Below are positions 28,176 through 37,806 of a DNA stretch of 64,000 bases, one piece after another (position 1 is the stretch's first letter; the number at the start of each line of letters is the position of its first letter). A program made the position numbers and the translations under genes. Under the pieces are notes generated by a model, which was not told the DNA's origin, did no database searches, and saw nothing but the letters and a program-made list of their open reading frames with translations. This stretch comes from Tritonibacter multivorans (GTDB taxonomy: Bacteria; Pseudomonadota; Alphaproteobacteria; Rhodobacterales; Rhodobacteraceae), in contig NZ_CYSD01000020.1 of NCBI RefSeq assembly GCF_001458415.1, positions 62,001 to 126,000 on the forward strand, in the 5' to 3' direction.

Positions 28176-28588
28176 GTACGAACCCTTTAAACCTGCCCGC
28201 ATTTCAGATCGCCGCCACGGATCGGTCCCCACATGTGGATTTCGATTTCGACGCAGGCCGCCTGCGGATGCGCGGGGAATCCTACCCGGAGGATGTGACC
28301 AGTTTTTACCGCCCCGTCCTAGACGCCTTGGACAAGTATTTTGGCGCGCTGGGCACAGGAGACTGCCGGTTCGAACTGTCGCTGATCTATTTCAACAGCG
28401 CCTCGGCCAAGGTGATCATGTTCCTGATGGAAATGCTGGATGCGGCTGCCGCCAAAGGCGCAGCTGTGGACCTGTTTTGGTACTATGACCCCGAAGACGA
28501 CACCATGCAGGAGCTTGGGGAAGAATTCGGCGAAGATCTGGAGCACGCGCGTTTTCACCTGGAGGCCATGGTGCGCGATGCAGAGTAA
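28172..28588 (+). CDS. SiaC-like regulatory phosphoprotein
   Basis: 138 residues, SiaC (DUF1987) family, STAS-like fold. The conserved region FELSLIYFNSASAKVI (about 67-82) carries the likely phospho-acceptor; by analogy with Thr68 of Pseudomonas SiaC it should be Ser76 or Ser78. The unphosphorylated form of SiaC activates the diguanylate cyclase SiaD. Here the next gene is a class III nucleotidyl cyclase, overlapping by 11 bp, so that enzyme is the probable target. Confidence 0.9.
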   Translation: MSTNPLNLPAFQIAATDRSPHVDFDFDAGRLRMRGESYPEDVTSFYRPVLDALDKYFGALGTGDCRFELSLIYFNSASAKVIMFLMEMLDAAAAKGAAVDLFWYYDPEDDTMQELGEEFGEDLEHARFHLEAMVRDAE

Positions 28589-29624
28589 GGAACTGTTTGC
28601 CCGTGAAGAGGCCGTTATCACCGCTGCCCGCAACCGGCTGGCCGAACCCTTTGCCTCCGAGGAGGCACAGGCGCAGTTTGCTCAGCTGCTGGCGGATTAT
28701 GAGAAGCTGTTGAAAATCACCTGGCGGTTCATGCGTCTGTCGGACCGCAATGAACGGGAAATGGCCGCTGCCAATGACCGCGCCCACCGCAGCAGCGCGG
28801 AGCTGCGGCAGAAAAATCAGGAACTTGAGTCCATTTCTGCAAAGCTGTCGAAATATCTGTCCCCGCAGGTCTATGCCTCGATTTTCTCGGGCAAGCAGCG
28901 GGTGGAGTTGGCCAGCCAACGCAAGAAGCTCACGGTGTTCTTCTCGGACATTCACGGGTTCACGCAGATCACCGATCAGATGGAATCCGAGGACCTGACC
29001 GAGCTGATCAACCACTACCTGACCGAGATGGCCGAGGTCGCGCTGGAACATGGGGCGACGATCGACAAATACATGGGCGATGCGGTTATGGCGTTCTTTG
29101 GCGACCCCGAAAGCCGCGGCCTGCAAGAGGACGCCTGTGCCTGCGTGCGCATGGCGCTGGCGATGCAGGAACGGCTGTCGAAACTCTCTGAGGTCTGGCG
29201 CAATCAGGGGATCGACCAGCCGCTGACCTGCCGGATTGGCATCCACACCGGCTATTGTACGGTGGGCAATTTCGGCAGCGCAGAGCGGATGGATTACACC
29301 ATTGTCGGCGGCAATGTGAACCTTGCCTCGCGGCTGGAAAAAGACGCCCCGCCGGGGGGCGTGCTGATATCGCATGACACCTTTGCCCTGGTGCGCGACG
29401 AAATCCCCTGCGAACATCGCGGCCCGATCCGCCCGCGTGGGCTGGCCTATCCGGTTGAAACCTATCTCGCGCTTAGCCCACGCGACGCGGCCGCACGGGG
29501 TGATGGGAAGCTGTCGCTGCAACTGGCCCATCTTGCGCTGGATGCGGATCTGAACGCCATGACACCACAGGAACGCAGCGAGGCCCGCCTCGCCTTGGGG
29601 CGGGTGCTGGATCAGTTCGGCTGA
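28578..29624 (+). CDS. Class III adenylate cyclase, output of the SiaABC module
   Basis: 348 residues from the ATG at 28578, inside the end of the siaC-like gene. A helical N-terminal part with coiled coil (about 55-95) precedes a class III cyclase domain (about 115-295). Both metal Asp residues are present (FFSDIHGFT, D124; KYMGDAVMAFFG, D168). Purine-selecting residues are Lys164 and Asp239 (MDYTIVGG), which predicts ATP, and the transition-state pair is Asn248/Arg252 (NVNLASRLE). There is no membrane segment. I infer that dephosphorylated SiaC-like protein controls cAMP synthesis through the N-terminal helices. Confidence 0.9.
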   Translation: MQSKELFAREEAVITAARNRLAEPFASEEAQAQFAQLLADYEKLLKITWRFMRLSDRNEREMAAANDRAHRSSAELRQKNQELESISAKLSKYLSPQVYASIFSGKQRVELASQRKKLTVFFSDIHGFTQITDQMESEDLTELINHYLTEMAEVALEHGATIDKYMGDAVMAFFGDPESRGLQEDACACVRMALAMQERLSKLSEVWRNQGIDQPLTCRIGIHTGYCTVGNFGSAERMDYTIVGGNVNLASRLEKDAPPGGVLISHDTFALVRDEIPCEHRGPIRPRGLAYPVETYLALSPRDAAARGDGKLSLQLAHLALDADLNAMTPQERSEARLALGRVLDQFG

Positions 29625-30022
29625 CGCTCGGGGTCATGTTCCTTTGGTCACGGTTTCCATAATCCGCGCCGTTGCCATGCTGCACTGGGTTGGAAAAGAC
29701 CTGTCGTTTTTGAAAAGGAAAGGGGCATCGGCGACCCCTCGGGGAGGCACGCAACGGTGCAGGTCCAGACCGTGACAATCTGGAGTGTGGGCTCAAGAAA
29801 GCAGCCAAATCAGAGCGCAAAGTGTTGGAACCACACGCGGAACACCAGAAGTTCCACCCGGCTTCAGGAGCAGCATGTATGGCGGCGCTGTATCAGGAAA
29901 TCATTATGTCCCCAGCCCAAGATGACGGCGTGCCTGTTGAGGTCAAAGCCCGTCTCAGTGTGCTTGTTCTGGGTGTGCTTACACAGCGTTTTTCAAACCG
30001 CTCCGAAGATGTCGGGGTTTGG
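29625..30022. other. Gap between the cyclase gene and tRNA-Met
   Basis: About 400 bp. Small frames at 29757-30044 and 29822-30028 have no recognisable content. No clear terminator for the sensory operon was found. Confidence 0.4.
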
Positions 30023-30099
30023 TGGTAGCGGAGGAGGGACTTGAACCCCCGACACGCGGATTATGATTCCGCTGCTCTAACCAACTGAGCTACTCCGCC
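30023..30099 (-). tRNA. tRNA-Met, elongator (anticodon CAT)
   Basis: 77 nt on the minus strand. Acceptor GGCGGAG pairs with CTCCGCT using one mispaired end, CCA is encoded, the anticodon stem GCGGA/TCCGC holds loop ATCATAA, and the T-loop is TTCAAGT. The body matches the usual alphaproteobacterial elongator Met tRNA rather than initiator or the lysidine-modified Ile tRNA. Confidence 0.94.
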
Positions 30100-30118
30100 G
30101 CTCGCTGTGTGAGGGGCG

Positions 30119-30146
30119 TTCTAAGGAATGTGGCCGGGGGGGTCAA
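30119..30146 (-). promoter_or_regulatory. Sigma-70-type promoter of tRNA-Met
   Basis: Minus strand: TTGACC (30146-30141), 16-bp spacer, TTAGAA (30124-30119), 19 bp before the tRNA. It is the same form as the tRNA-Arg promoter. Confidence 0.65.
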
Positions 30147-30262
30147 GCGGGAAATTTGATATTTCTGCCTTTTGGTTGATTTTTTTCTTGGATCGCCATT
30201 ATTCGTTTAAAATCATGGGGTAAGCGGGCGTCGGGACGCGCTTTTGGTGGTTGGGAAAAGGA

Positions 30263-30286
30263 AAAGCCGCCCCAAGGGGCGGCTTT
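30263..30286 (-). terminator. Rho-independent terminator of trpS
   Basis: On the minus strand AAAGCCGCCCC and GGGGCGGCTTT form an 11-bp stem followed by TCCTTTTCC, 31 bp after the trpS stop. Confidence 0.82.
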
Positions 30287-30317
30287 GCTCGTTTCTGGTG
30301 GCTCCGAGGGCTGAGCC

Positions 30318-31346
30318 TTAGATTTGAACCGGGGGCACCATGCCGATGATGTCATAGGTCTGGCGCAGGATCGGTGCGGTGATCGCACGCGCGCGTTCGG
30401 CACCACGGGCGAGGATCTTGTCGATCTCGTCCTGATGTTCCATCAGCCGGGCCATTTCCGTGGTGATCGGCGACATTTTGGCGACTGCCAACTCTGCCAG
30501 CATCGGTTTGAATTCCGAGAACTGCTTGCCGCCCACGTCAGCCAGAACCTCTTCGACGGACTGGTTGTTCAGCGCGGCAAAGATGTTCACTAGGTTTTTG
30601 GCCTCGGCGCGGTCGGACAGACCTGCGACCTCGGACGGCAGCGCGTCGGGGTCGGTTTTGGCCTTGCGGATCTTCTTGGCAATGGTGTCAGCATCATCGG
30701 TCAGATTAATGCGCGAGGCATCAGAGACGTCTGATTTGGACATTTTCTTGGAGCCATCACGCAAGCTCATCACGCGGGTGCCAGCCCCTTCGATCACCGG
30801 TTCGGTGATGGGGAAGAAATCGACGCCATAGTCGTGGTTGAACTTGGTGGCAATGTCGCGGGTCAGCTCGAGGTGCTGTTTCTGATCTTCGCCCACAGGC
30901 ACATGGGTGGCGTGGTAAACCAGAATGTCTGCCGCCATCAGCGCCGGATAGGCAAAGAGACCAAGCGACGCGTTCTGGGCGTTCTTGCCTGCCTTGTCCT
31001 TGAACTGGGTCATGCGCTGCATCCAGCCCATACGGGCGACACAGTTAAACACCCAGGCCAGCTGCGCGTGTTCGGGCACCTGGCTCTGATTGATCAGGAT
31101 CGAGTTTTCAGGGTCGAGACCGGCGGCGATAAAGCCCGCGCAGAGTTCGCGCGTGGATTTCTGCAGGTCTGCGGGGTCCTGCCAGACGGTGATCGCGTGC
31201 AGGTCGACCATGCAATAGATCGTCTCGGCGTCGCGGGCTTGCCAGTCCACAAAGCGCTTCAGTGCACCAAGATAGTTGCCGAGGTGCAGGTTGCCCGTCG
31301 GCTGGATGCCCGAGAAGACACGCGGGGTGAAGCTGGTTTCGCTCAT
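30318..31346 (-). CDS. trpS: Tryptophan--tRNA ligase
   Basis: 342 residues from [11 protein letters not shown], which has GGGAG upstream; an ATG ten codons earlier is less likely. Class I synthetase: the HIGH-like motif is [10 protein letters not shown] (about 15-24), the tryptophan pocket includes [12 protein letters not shown] and [10 protein letters not shown], and the KMSKS loop is KKMSKSD. It charges tRNA-Trp. It is divergent from the rhomboid-like gene. Confidence 0.96.
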   Translation of the reverse strand: MSETSFTPRVFSGIQPTGNLHLGNYLGALKRFVDWQARDAETIYCMVDLHAITVWQDPADLQKSTRELCAGFIAAGLDPENSILINQSQVPEHAQLAWVFNCVARMGWMQRMTQFKDKAGKNAQNASLGLFAYPALMAADILVYHATHVPVGEDQKQHLELTRDIATKFNHDYGVDFFPITEPVIEGAGTRVMSLRDGSKKMSKSDVSDASRINLTDDADTIAKKIRKAKTDPDALPSEVAGLSDRAEAKNLVNIFAALNNQSVEEVLADVGGKQFSEFKPMLAELAVAKMSPITTEMARLMEHQDEIDKILARGAERARAITAPILRQTYDIIGMVPPVQI

Positions 31347-31455
31347 GGTCGGAAACTCCCGTCTGGAATTAATCACCCATGTCGCTTACCCATGAGCCAA
31401 AGCATCGTCAACAGATGCGCGCACAATGGTAGCAGTCTAGAGCGAGGGAACCCCC

Positions 31456-32151
31456 ATGAGCAGCCCCGAAAGCAGTCAACCGCAGATGCCTTTCAATACG
31501 CTGCCGCCCGTCGTGGTGGCGATGTGCCTGCTGATTATGGGAATCGAGATTGCCTTTAACCTTGGCGCGCGGGGTATTCTGGGGGGCGCACAGGGCGTTG
31601 GCTGGCGGCTGAGCGCGTTGCAGCAGTTTGCCTTTGCCCCGCAGCAGCTGTGGTGGATGATCGAGACATGGCAGTTTCCCTTTGATCTGGCGAAACGCCC
31701 TTTGACCTATGCCTTTGTGCAGGGGAATTTCACCCAAGCCATCTTTGTCTGCGTGTTCCTTCTGGCGATGGGCAAGATGGTGTGTGAGGCCATGGGCGAG
31801 GTCGCAATGCTGTTGATCTTTGTGGCCTCGGCCATTGGGGGGGCGCTGGTCTATGGCTTTGTGGTCAGTGGTGAGACCCCGCTGATTGGGGGCTTTCCGG
31901 CGGTTTATGGGCTGATCGGCGGGTTCACCCATATCCTGTGGCGCAAGCTGGGGCAGGTCGGCGCGCAGCAGTCGCGGGCGTTTTCGATGATCGCCTTCCT
32001 GATGGGGTTCCAGCTGCTGTTTGGGCTGTTGTTTGGCGGAAATTACGATTGGATCGCGGATCTGGCGGGCTTTGCCACCGGGTTCCTGTTGTCGTTTTTT
32101 GTGGCGCCGGGGGGCTGGCGGCGCATCCGCGATCGGATGCGCCACGAGTAA
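31456..32151 (+). CDS. Rhomboid-family membrane protein lacking catalytic residues
   Basis: 231 residues with about six membrane helices and rhomboid layout (RPLTYAFVQGN in the loop after the first helices). The serine motif GxSG of active rhomboids is here GGFPAVYGLIGGF, with no Ser at the nucleophile position. The helix that should give the His reads DWIADLAGFATG, Asp where AHLGG is normal. I therefore call it a pseudo-protease, like iRhoms and derlins. Convergent with murJ, 4 bp apart. Confidence 0.78.
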   Translation: MSSPESSQPQMPFNTLPPVVVAMCLLIMGIEIAFNLGARGILGGAQGVGWRLSALQQFAFAPQQLWWMIETWQFPFDLAKRPLTYAFVQGNFTQAIFVCVFLLAMGKMVCEAMGEVAMLLIFVASAIGGALVYGFVVSGETPLIGGFPAVYGLIGGFTHILWRKLGQVGAQQSRAFSMIAFLMGFQLLFGLLFGGNYDWIADLAGFATGFLLSFFVAPGGWRRIRDRMRHE

Positions 32152-32155
32152 GTGC

Positions 32156-33700
32156 TTAGGCGCCGCGGCGCAGGGCGGATTTGAACTCTGCCAGGCGGAA
32201 GGCCCCCAGCAGACGGCCAGCGGCGAAATAGACAGCTGCCCCAAACAGGATCAGCGCCAGCAGCGCGAGGTAGCGCCAGTAGGGCAGGCCAAAGGCCGGA
32301 GCCGCAAGCTGCCAGACCACCAGCAGGGCTGCGCCCATCACAAGGCTTGCGGCTGATATGCGCAAGGCGCGCGTGTGGAACCGGGCGTCGAACTGTGCGG
32401 CCGGGCCCATGCTGCGGGTGCCCCACCAGAGGCAGCCCACCATCACCCAGCCCGCAGCACTGGCGGCAATGGCCGGGGAAATCCAGCCAAAGACCGGCAG
32501 CAATCCAATGGCAAGGCTCGCGTTTACCACCATGGCGACAAGGGCAAAACGGAAGGGGCTGCGGGTGTCTTCGCGGGCGAAGTACAGCGGTTGCAGAACC
32601 TTCTGCAGCACAAAGGCGGGCAGCCCTGCGCCATAAATGGCCACAGCAAGCGCGATGGCGGCTGTGTCCTCAGGGCCGGTCGCGCCGCGTTCGTACATAA
32701 CCGATACCAACGGCACGGGGATGGCAAGGAAAGCAATGGCCGAAGGAACGGTGAGCAGCAGGGAGAACTCTCCCGCGCGCGACAGAGCTGCTTGCGCGCC
32801 ACTGTCATCCCCCGCCCGCAGGCGGCGGGACAGATCCGGCAGCAGCACGATCCCAACGGCAATGCCCACAACGCCCAAGGGCAGCTGATACAGGCGATCT
32901 GCAATGAACAGCCAGCTGACCGCGTTTTCGTATCCCGAGGCCGCCAGCTGGCCGACCACCAGGTTCACCTGTGTCACCCCCATGGCAAGCCCGGCGGGCA
33001 GGGCCACGGCCAGCATGTGCCGCATCTCTGGGGTCCAGCGGGGGAGGCCAAGGCGCAGGCGGATACCTGCCTTGGCGGCAGCGACCCAGACAAGCGCCAG
33101 TTGCGCGACGCCGGCCACCGGTATCACCCAGACCAGCCATTGCACGACCTCACCGCCCAATATGGCGGCAAGGCCCATGGTGAGGCAGGCAAAGATATTC
33201 AGCAGCACCGGCGCGGCGGCGGCGGCGGCAAACCGTCCTGTGGCGTTCAGAATGCCGGAAAACAGCGCCGCCAATGACATGCACAGGATGTAGGGAAACA
33301 TCACGCGGCCAAAGTCGACAGTCACGTCAAACCGCGCATCCCCGACAAAACCACCCGCCGTGGCCCAGACCAGCGCGGGCATAAAGATCATCCCCAGCGC
33401 AGTCAGGCCCAGCACCGCAGTGGCCAGCAGGTTCAGCGCGTCCTGGGCAAAGCCCTGCGGGTTGTCATCCCCTTCGAGCCGTTTGGAAAACATCGGCACA
33501 AAGGCCGCGTTAAATGCCCCTTCGGCAAAGAACCGGCGAAACAGATTGGGCAGACGGAAGGCCGCAACAAAGGCATCCAGCACCGGGCCGGGGCCGATCA
33601 GCGCGGCAATCAGGATCTCGCGGGCAAAGCCAAGGATCCGGCTTGCCAGCGTCCAGAACCCCACCGTCATGAAGCCCGACAACAATTTGATCGGCTTCAT
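32156..33700 (-). CDS. murJ: Lipid II flippase MurJ
   Basis: 514 residues with about 14 membrane helices. The N-terminus (LLSGFMTVGFWTLASRILGF) and RRFFAEGAFNAAFVPMF are signatures of MurJ, which moves the peptidoglycan precursor lipid II to the periplasmic face. The ATG overlaps the glnD stop by 4 bp (33697-33700), an arrangement common in Rhodobacterales. Confidence 0.95.
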   Translation of the reverse strand: MKPIKLLSGFMTVGFWTLASRILGFAREILIAALIGPGPVLDAFVAAFRLPNLFRRFFAEGAFNAAFVPMFSKRLEGDDNPQGFAQDALNLLATAVLGLTALGMIFMPALVWATAGGFVGDARFDVTVDFGRVMFPYILCMSLAALFSGILNATGRFAAAAAAPVLLNIFACLTMGLAAILGGEVVQWLVWVIPVAGVAQLALVWVAAAKAGIRLRLGLPRWTPEMRHMLAVALPAGLAMGVTQVNLVVGQLAASGYENAVSWLFIADRLYQLPLGVVGIAVGIVLLPDLSRRLRAGDDSGAQAALSRAGEFSLLLTVPSAIAFLAIPVPLVSVMYERGATGPEDTAAIALAVAIYGAGLPAFVLQKVLQPLYFAREDTRSPFRFALVAMVVNASLAIGLLPVFGWISPAIAASAAGWVMVGCLWWGTRSMGPAAQFDARFHTRALRISAASLVMGAALLVVWQLAAPAFGLPYWRYLALLALILFGAAVYFAAGRLLGAFRLAEFKSALRRGA

Positions 33701-36501
33701 GTGTCCGCGCGCTCCGCGCCGTCTTTGATTGCCTTGCGCAACTTCGTCTCGAGAGATTTCTGTTTGGATTCAGAGTGATACTTTAGTCCAAACATGTCTT
33801 TGACATAGAAGGCATCAACCACCTGTTCGCCATAGGTCGCAATCACCGCATTTGCCACATAGACATTATTGGCCGCAAAGGTGCGCGCCAGATCATGCAA
33901 CAGGCCGGGACGGTCGCGGGTGTCGACCTCGATAATGGTGTAGATATCGGATCCTTCGTTATCAAAGGTGATATGGGTCGGCACGCGGAAGGCGCGTTCG
34001 CGTTTCTTGATCTTGTCCTTGGATTTAAACGCCTCGCGGGCAATGACCTTGCCCTGCAGCGTTTTCAGGATCATGTCGCGCAGGCGCGGCAGACGGGCGG
34101 CCTCGAATGGGTGGCCCTCGGCGTCCTGAATCCAGAACGTATCCGTCACATAGCCGTCTTTGGTGGTGTAGGATCGCGCATCGACCACATTCGCCCCCAC
34201 CAGCGCCAGTGCACCGACGATCCGGGCAAAGATACCGGGGTGGTCGGTGGTGGCAAAGCAGATGCGGGTGGCATCGCGCACCTCGTCGGGGTGCAGATTC
34301 AGCTGCACCTCGGAGGGGTCTTTCGCCTTATCAAGATCACGCAGCATCTGCGCAAATTCCACATGCGCGGTCACATGCAGACCCTGCCAGTAAGGCGGGT
34401 AGTGACGCGCCTTTTCCCGCTTGAGATCGGCCTTGGGCCAGTCGGGCAGGGCCTGGGCCAGGTTGGCTTTGGCCTGCGTGCCGCGGTGGGCGCGGGTCAG
34501 GCTTTCCATGCCGTTTTCCAACGCTTCGCGGGTCTGCGAATGGAGCGCCCGCAGCAGCGCTGCTTTCCAGTTGTTCCATGTGGTCGGGCCAACGCCGCGA
34601 ATGTCACAGACGGTCAGCAACAACAGCAGGTCCAGCCGTTCCACCGTGCCCACAGCCTTGGCAAAGTCGCGCACGGTTCGCGGGTCAGCAATATCGCGTT
34701 TCTGTGCGGTATCGGACATCAGCAGGTGGTAGCGCACCAGCCATTCGATGGTTTCAACCTCTTGCTTCTTAAAGCCAAGGCGCGGCGCCACCTTGCGGGC
34801 GATCTGCGCGCCAAGGATCGAATGATCCTGCGGACGGCCTTTGCCGATGTCATGCAGCAGCATGGCGATCATCAGGACATTGCGGTTGACGCCCTTCTTG
34901 ATCAGCGAGGACGACAGCGGCAGCTCGTCCTCCAGCTCCCCTTTCTCAATCGCCGAGAAGTTGGAGATCACCTGAATCGTGTGCTCGTCCACTGTGTAGG
35001 AGTGATACATATTGAACTGCATCATCGCCACAATGGTCTCAAACTCTGGGATAAAGGCCGCAAGCAGGCCAAGTTCGTTCATCCGGCGCAGGGCGCGTTC
35101 CGGGTTGCCGTGTTTCAGCAGCAGGTCCAGGAAAATGCGTCGCGCTTCGCGGTCTTTGCGTACCTCATCATTGATCAGATGCAGGTTTGCCCGCACCAGC
35201 CGCATGGCGTCCGGGTGGATCAGCATGCCGGTGCGCAGGGCTTCTTCAAACAGACGCAGCAGGTTCAGCGGGTCGGCCACAAAGGCCTGCGGGTCGAGAA
35301 CCCCAAGGCGGTTGTGGGTGACCTCATAGCCGGCCTTCACCCGAGGGCGGCGGCGAAAGATGCGCTCCAGCAGCGGTTCGTTTTTGCGCTGTTCGTCTTC
35401 CAGTTTGGTCAGCAGGATGCGGGTCACATCGCCAACTTCGGTGGCGTGGATGAAATAATCCTGCATAAAGACTTCGACGGCGCGGCGCCCGGCCTTGTCC
35501 TCATAGCCCATGCGTTCGGCCACCTGGACCTGCATGTCAAAGGTCAGCTGTTCCGTGGCGCGATTGGCGGCCAGATGCAGATGCGCGCGGGTGGCCCAGA
35601 GGAAGTTTTCGGCCTTGGCAAAGAAATCAAATTCTTCGGGTTTGAACACCCCCAGCGGCACCAGCTCTGCGACATCGCGGACCTGATAGATGTATTTCGC
35701 GATCCAGAACAACGATTGCAGATCGCGCAGACCGCCTTTGCCTTCTTTGACGTTCGGCTCCACCACATAGCGTTCGCCTTGTTTCAGGTGCCGCGAATCC
35801 CGTTCTGCCAGTTTGGCGTCGACAAATTCCTTTGCATCCTTCGAGAACAGATCGGCCTGCAGCCGGTCCGCCAGCTGTTCGGCAAGGGGGGCGTGGCCGA
35901 CCAGAAACCGGTGCTCCAGCATGGCGGTTCGGATGGTGTAGTCTTCGGCGCCCAGTCGCACACAGTCCTTGATGGTGCGGCTGGAATGGCCGACCTTCAG
36001 ACGCAGATCCCAGAGGATATAGAGCGTGCTTTCAATCACGCTCTCTGCCCAGGCGGTGATCTTGTAGGGTGTCAGAAACAGCAGGTCGACATCGGAAAAC
36101 GGTGCCATTTCGCCCCGGCCATAGCCGCCAACGGCAATCACCGCAATGCGTTCGCTCTTGGTCGGCGTGGCCAGCGGATGCAGGATCTCGGATGCGGCCA
36201 TGACGGCGCATTCCACCAGGCAATCGGTCAGATAAGTATAGGATCGCGTCAGCCGCCGCGCTGCAAAGGGCGAGGTCGCAAAGCTGTCTGCGATGGCCGC
36301 ACGGCCCGCCTTATTGGCGTCGCGCAGCAAGGCAACCACCTTGCTGCGAAAGTCCGGGCCTGCGTTTTCCGCGCCAAAGGCGCGAATCTGGGCAAGCAGG
36401 CCATCACGGTCAAAAATCTGATCTGGCGGACAGATCAAAGTTCCCAGATCGGTCGGGCGTGACGGTTGAGAGGCGGGGGCCGGTTCAGAAACCGGCGCCA
36501 C
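33697..36501 (-). CDS. glnD: PII uridylyltransferase / uridylyl-removing enzyme
   Basis: About 934 residues. The nucleotidyltransferase domain has GGYGRGEMAPFSDVDLLFL, the HD domain that removes UMP has LLHDIGKGRPQDH, and two ACT domains for glutamine sensing close the protein (TTDHPGIFARIVGAL and DTRDRPGLLHDLART). It modifies PII proteins in nitrogen control. The start is uncertain: the GTG at 36501 is used because it overlaps the upstream gene by only 17 bp; a TTG at 36525 or ATGs at 36576, 36585 and 36618 are also in frame. Confidence 0.93.
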   Translation of the reverse strand: MAPVSEPAPASQPSRPTDLGTLICPPDQIFDRDGLLAQIRAFGAENAGPDFRSKVVALLRDANKAGRAAIADSFATSPFAARRLTRSYTYLTDCLVECAVMAASEILHPLATPTKSERIAVIAVGGYGRGEMAPFSDVDLLFLTPYKITAWAESVIESTLYILWDLRLKVGHSSRTIKDCVRLGAEDYTIRTAMLEHRFLVGHAPLAEQLADRLQADLFSKDAKEFVDAKLAERDSRHLKQGERYVVEPNVKEGKGGLRDLQSLFWIAKYIYQVRDVAELVPLGVFKPEEFDFFAKAENFLWATRAHLHLAANRATEQLTFDMQVQVAERMGYEDKAGRRAVEVFMQDYFIHATEVGDVTRILLTKLEDEQRKNEPLLERIFRRRPRVKAGYEVTHNRLGVLDPQAFVADPLNLLRLFEEALRTGMLIHPDAMRLVRANLHLINDEVRKDREARRIFLDLLLKHGNPERALRRMNELGLLAAFIPEFETIVAMMQFNMYHSYTVDEHTIQVISNFSAIEKGELEDELPLSSSLIKKGVNRNVLMIAMLLHDIGKGRPQDHSILGAQIARKVAPRLGFKKQEVETIEWLVRYHLLMSDTAQKRDIADPRTVRDFAKAVGTVERLDLLLLLTVCDIRGVGPTTWNNWKAALLRALHSQTREALENGMESLTRAHRGTQAKANLAQALPDWPKADLKREKARHYPPYWQGLHVTAHVEFAQMLRDLDKAKDPSEVQLNLHPDEVRDATRICFATTDHPGIFARIVGALALVGANVVDARSYTTKDGYVTDTFWIQDAEGHPFEAARLPRLRDMILKTLQGKVIAREAFKSKDKIKKRERAFRVPTHITFDNEGSDIYTIIEVDTRDRPGLLHDLARTFAANNVYVANAVIATYGEQVVDAFYVKDMFGLKYHSESKQKSLETKLRKAIKDGAERADT

Positions 36502-37684
36502 CGAAGGATTGGGGTGCTGGGTCAAGGACGATGACCTTCTGTTCTTGGATCGTTGCAATAGCGAGCCCGCGTTCATTGGTCCCATCAGGGCGCAGGCGGA
36601 AGACGCCGCTTGCGCCACGGAACCCTGCGGACTGGGTCAGGGCGGCAGAGGTCAGCGCGTCGGATTGCCCGGCTGCGACCAGCGCGCCAATGGCGGCAAT
36701 CCCGTCATAGGCCAGACCGCCAATCGCGTGCGGCGCGGTGCCATATGTGGCCTGATAGCGGCTGCGGAACTGTGCGGTGGTGCCCGGATCCGGCAAGGCA
36801 AACCAGCCGCCCTGAACCCCCGGAAGCGCAAGGGTCTGGGCGGGGATGTCCCAACGGGTCAGGCCCATGTACTGCACATCTGCCGGGCGCACGCCTGCTT
36901 CGGGCAGCAGCTGCGTCAGCAGCGGCAGGGCGCCAGCGGAATTGGCGGTCAGGACCACGCCCTCTGCACCAGAGCGGCGCACCGCATCCGAAATCGACGG
37001 GATCGCATTGATCACACCCTGCTGCGACAGGTCATAGCTGATGCTGCCCGCGATATTGGAACCTGCACCTACAGCGGCCTGTTGAATGGCATCGCGGCCA
37101 ACCGCGCCGGCTGCATTGTTGTCGGACACCACAACAAGGTCATCTTTGCCCTGTCGTTTGGCATAGGTCACAATGCGGTTCGCTGTGTTCGAGAACGTCG
37201 GGCCCAGAACAAACACATTGCCACCGGCAATAGAGCTGTTGTTGGAGAAGGCCAGAACATTCACATTGCGCTTTGACGCCTCAAGACCTGCGGCATTGGC
37301 AGCTTCGGCATAAACCGGACCAAGAATAATGCGCGCGCCTTCGGTGATTGCCTGCGCAGCAGCAGAGGTCGCGCGGGCCGGGTCGCCTGCGGTGTCATAA
37401 ACCCGCAGGTCGATTTGCACGCCATCCAGATCCGCGATCGCAAGGCGGGCTGCGTTTTCAAGGCTTTGCGCCAGAACGGCATCGCCATGCTGCGCCGATC
37501 CACGCGGCACCAGCAGCGCCACAGGCACCGGTTTGCTGGTGTTGATCGACGGGCCGCTGTTGGTGCCAAGGGTGACGGGATCACAGGCGGCGAGGACCAC
37601 AGCCGCCGCGACAGCAGAGGCGGACAATGCGAATTTGTGACCCAGTTTCCGGGCCTGATTGAAAACGGCAAACATAAAGCGCAT
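36485..37684 (-). CDS. LpoA-like lipoprotein (penicillin-binding protein activator, periplasmic-binding fold)
   Basis: 399 residues. A signal peptide ends in the lipobox VVLAAC (Cys about 34), so the protein should be lipidated. The rest is a type I periplasmic-binding fold like Leu/Ile/Val-binding proteins (PVPVALLVPRGSAQHGDAVL, then GARIILGPVYAEA). In gammaproteobacteria LpoA is encoded next to rsmI and yraN, exactly the neighbours here, so a role in peptidoglycan synthesis is the best inference. Divergent from rsmI. Confidence 0.83.
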   Translation of the reverse strand: MRFMFAVFNQARKLGHKFALSASAVAAAVVLAACDPVTLGTNSGPSINTSKPVPVALLVPRGSAQHGDAVLAQSLENAARLAIADLDGVQIDLRVYDTAGDPARATSAAAQAITEGARIILGPVYAEAANAAGLEASKRNVNVLAFSNNSSIAGGNVFVLGPTFSNTANRIVTYAKRQGKDDLVVVSDNNAAGAVGRDAIQQAAVGAGSNIAGSISYDLSQQGVINAIPSISDAVRRSGAEGVVLTANSAGALPLLTQLLPEAGVRPADVQYMGLTRWDIPAQTLALPGVQGGWFALPDPGTTAQFRSRYQATYGTAPHAIGGLAYDGIAAIGALVAAGQSDALTSAALTQSAGFRGASGVFRLRPDGTNERGLAIATIQEQKVIVLDPAPQSFGGAGF

Positions 37685-37806
37685 AAACTCCCTAGTTCCG
37701 GGCTGGTGTAACAGACGGTCCTGAAAGATGCGTTGATGCGCAGCCTGGCCGTTCTGACCCGTTTCGGTTCAGCGCGATCATAGACGACCAAAGGGATGAA
37801 TCCAGC

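Noticed and set aside
29757-30044. 95-codon frame upstream of tRNA-Met
   Set aside because: It runs into the tRNA gene and shows no protein-like pattern.
33895-36462. 855-codon open frame antisense to glnD
   Set aside because: Shadow frame; glnD has intact catalytic motifs on the other strand.
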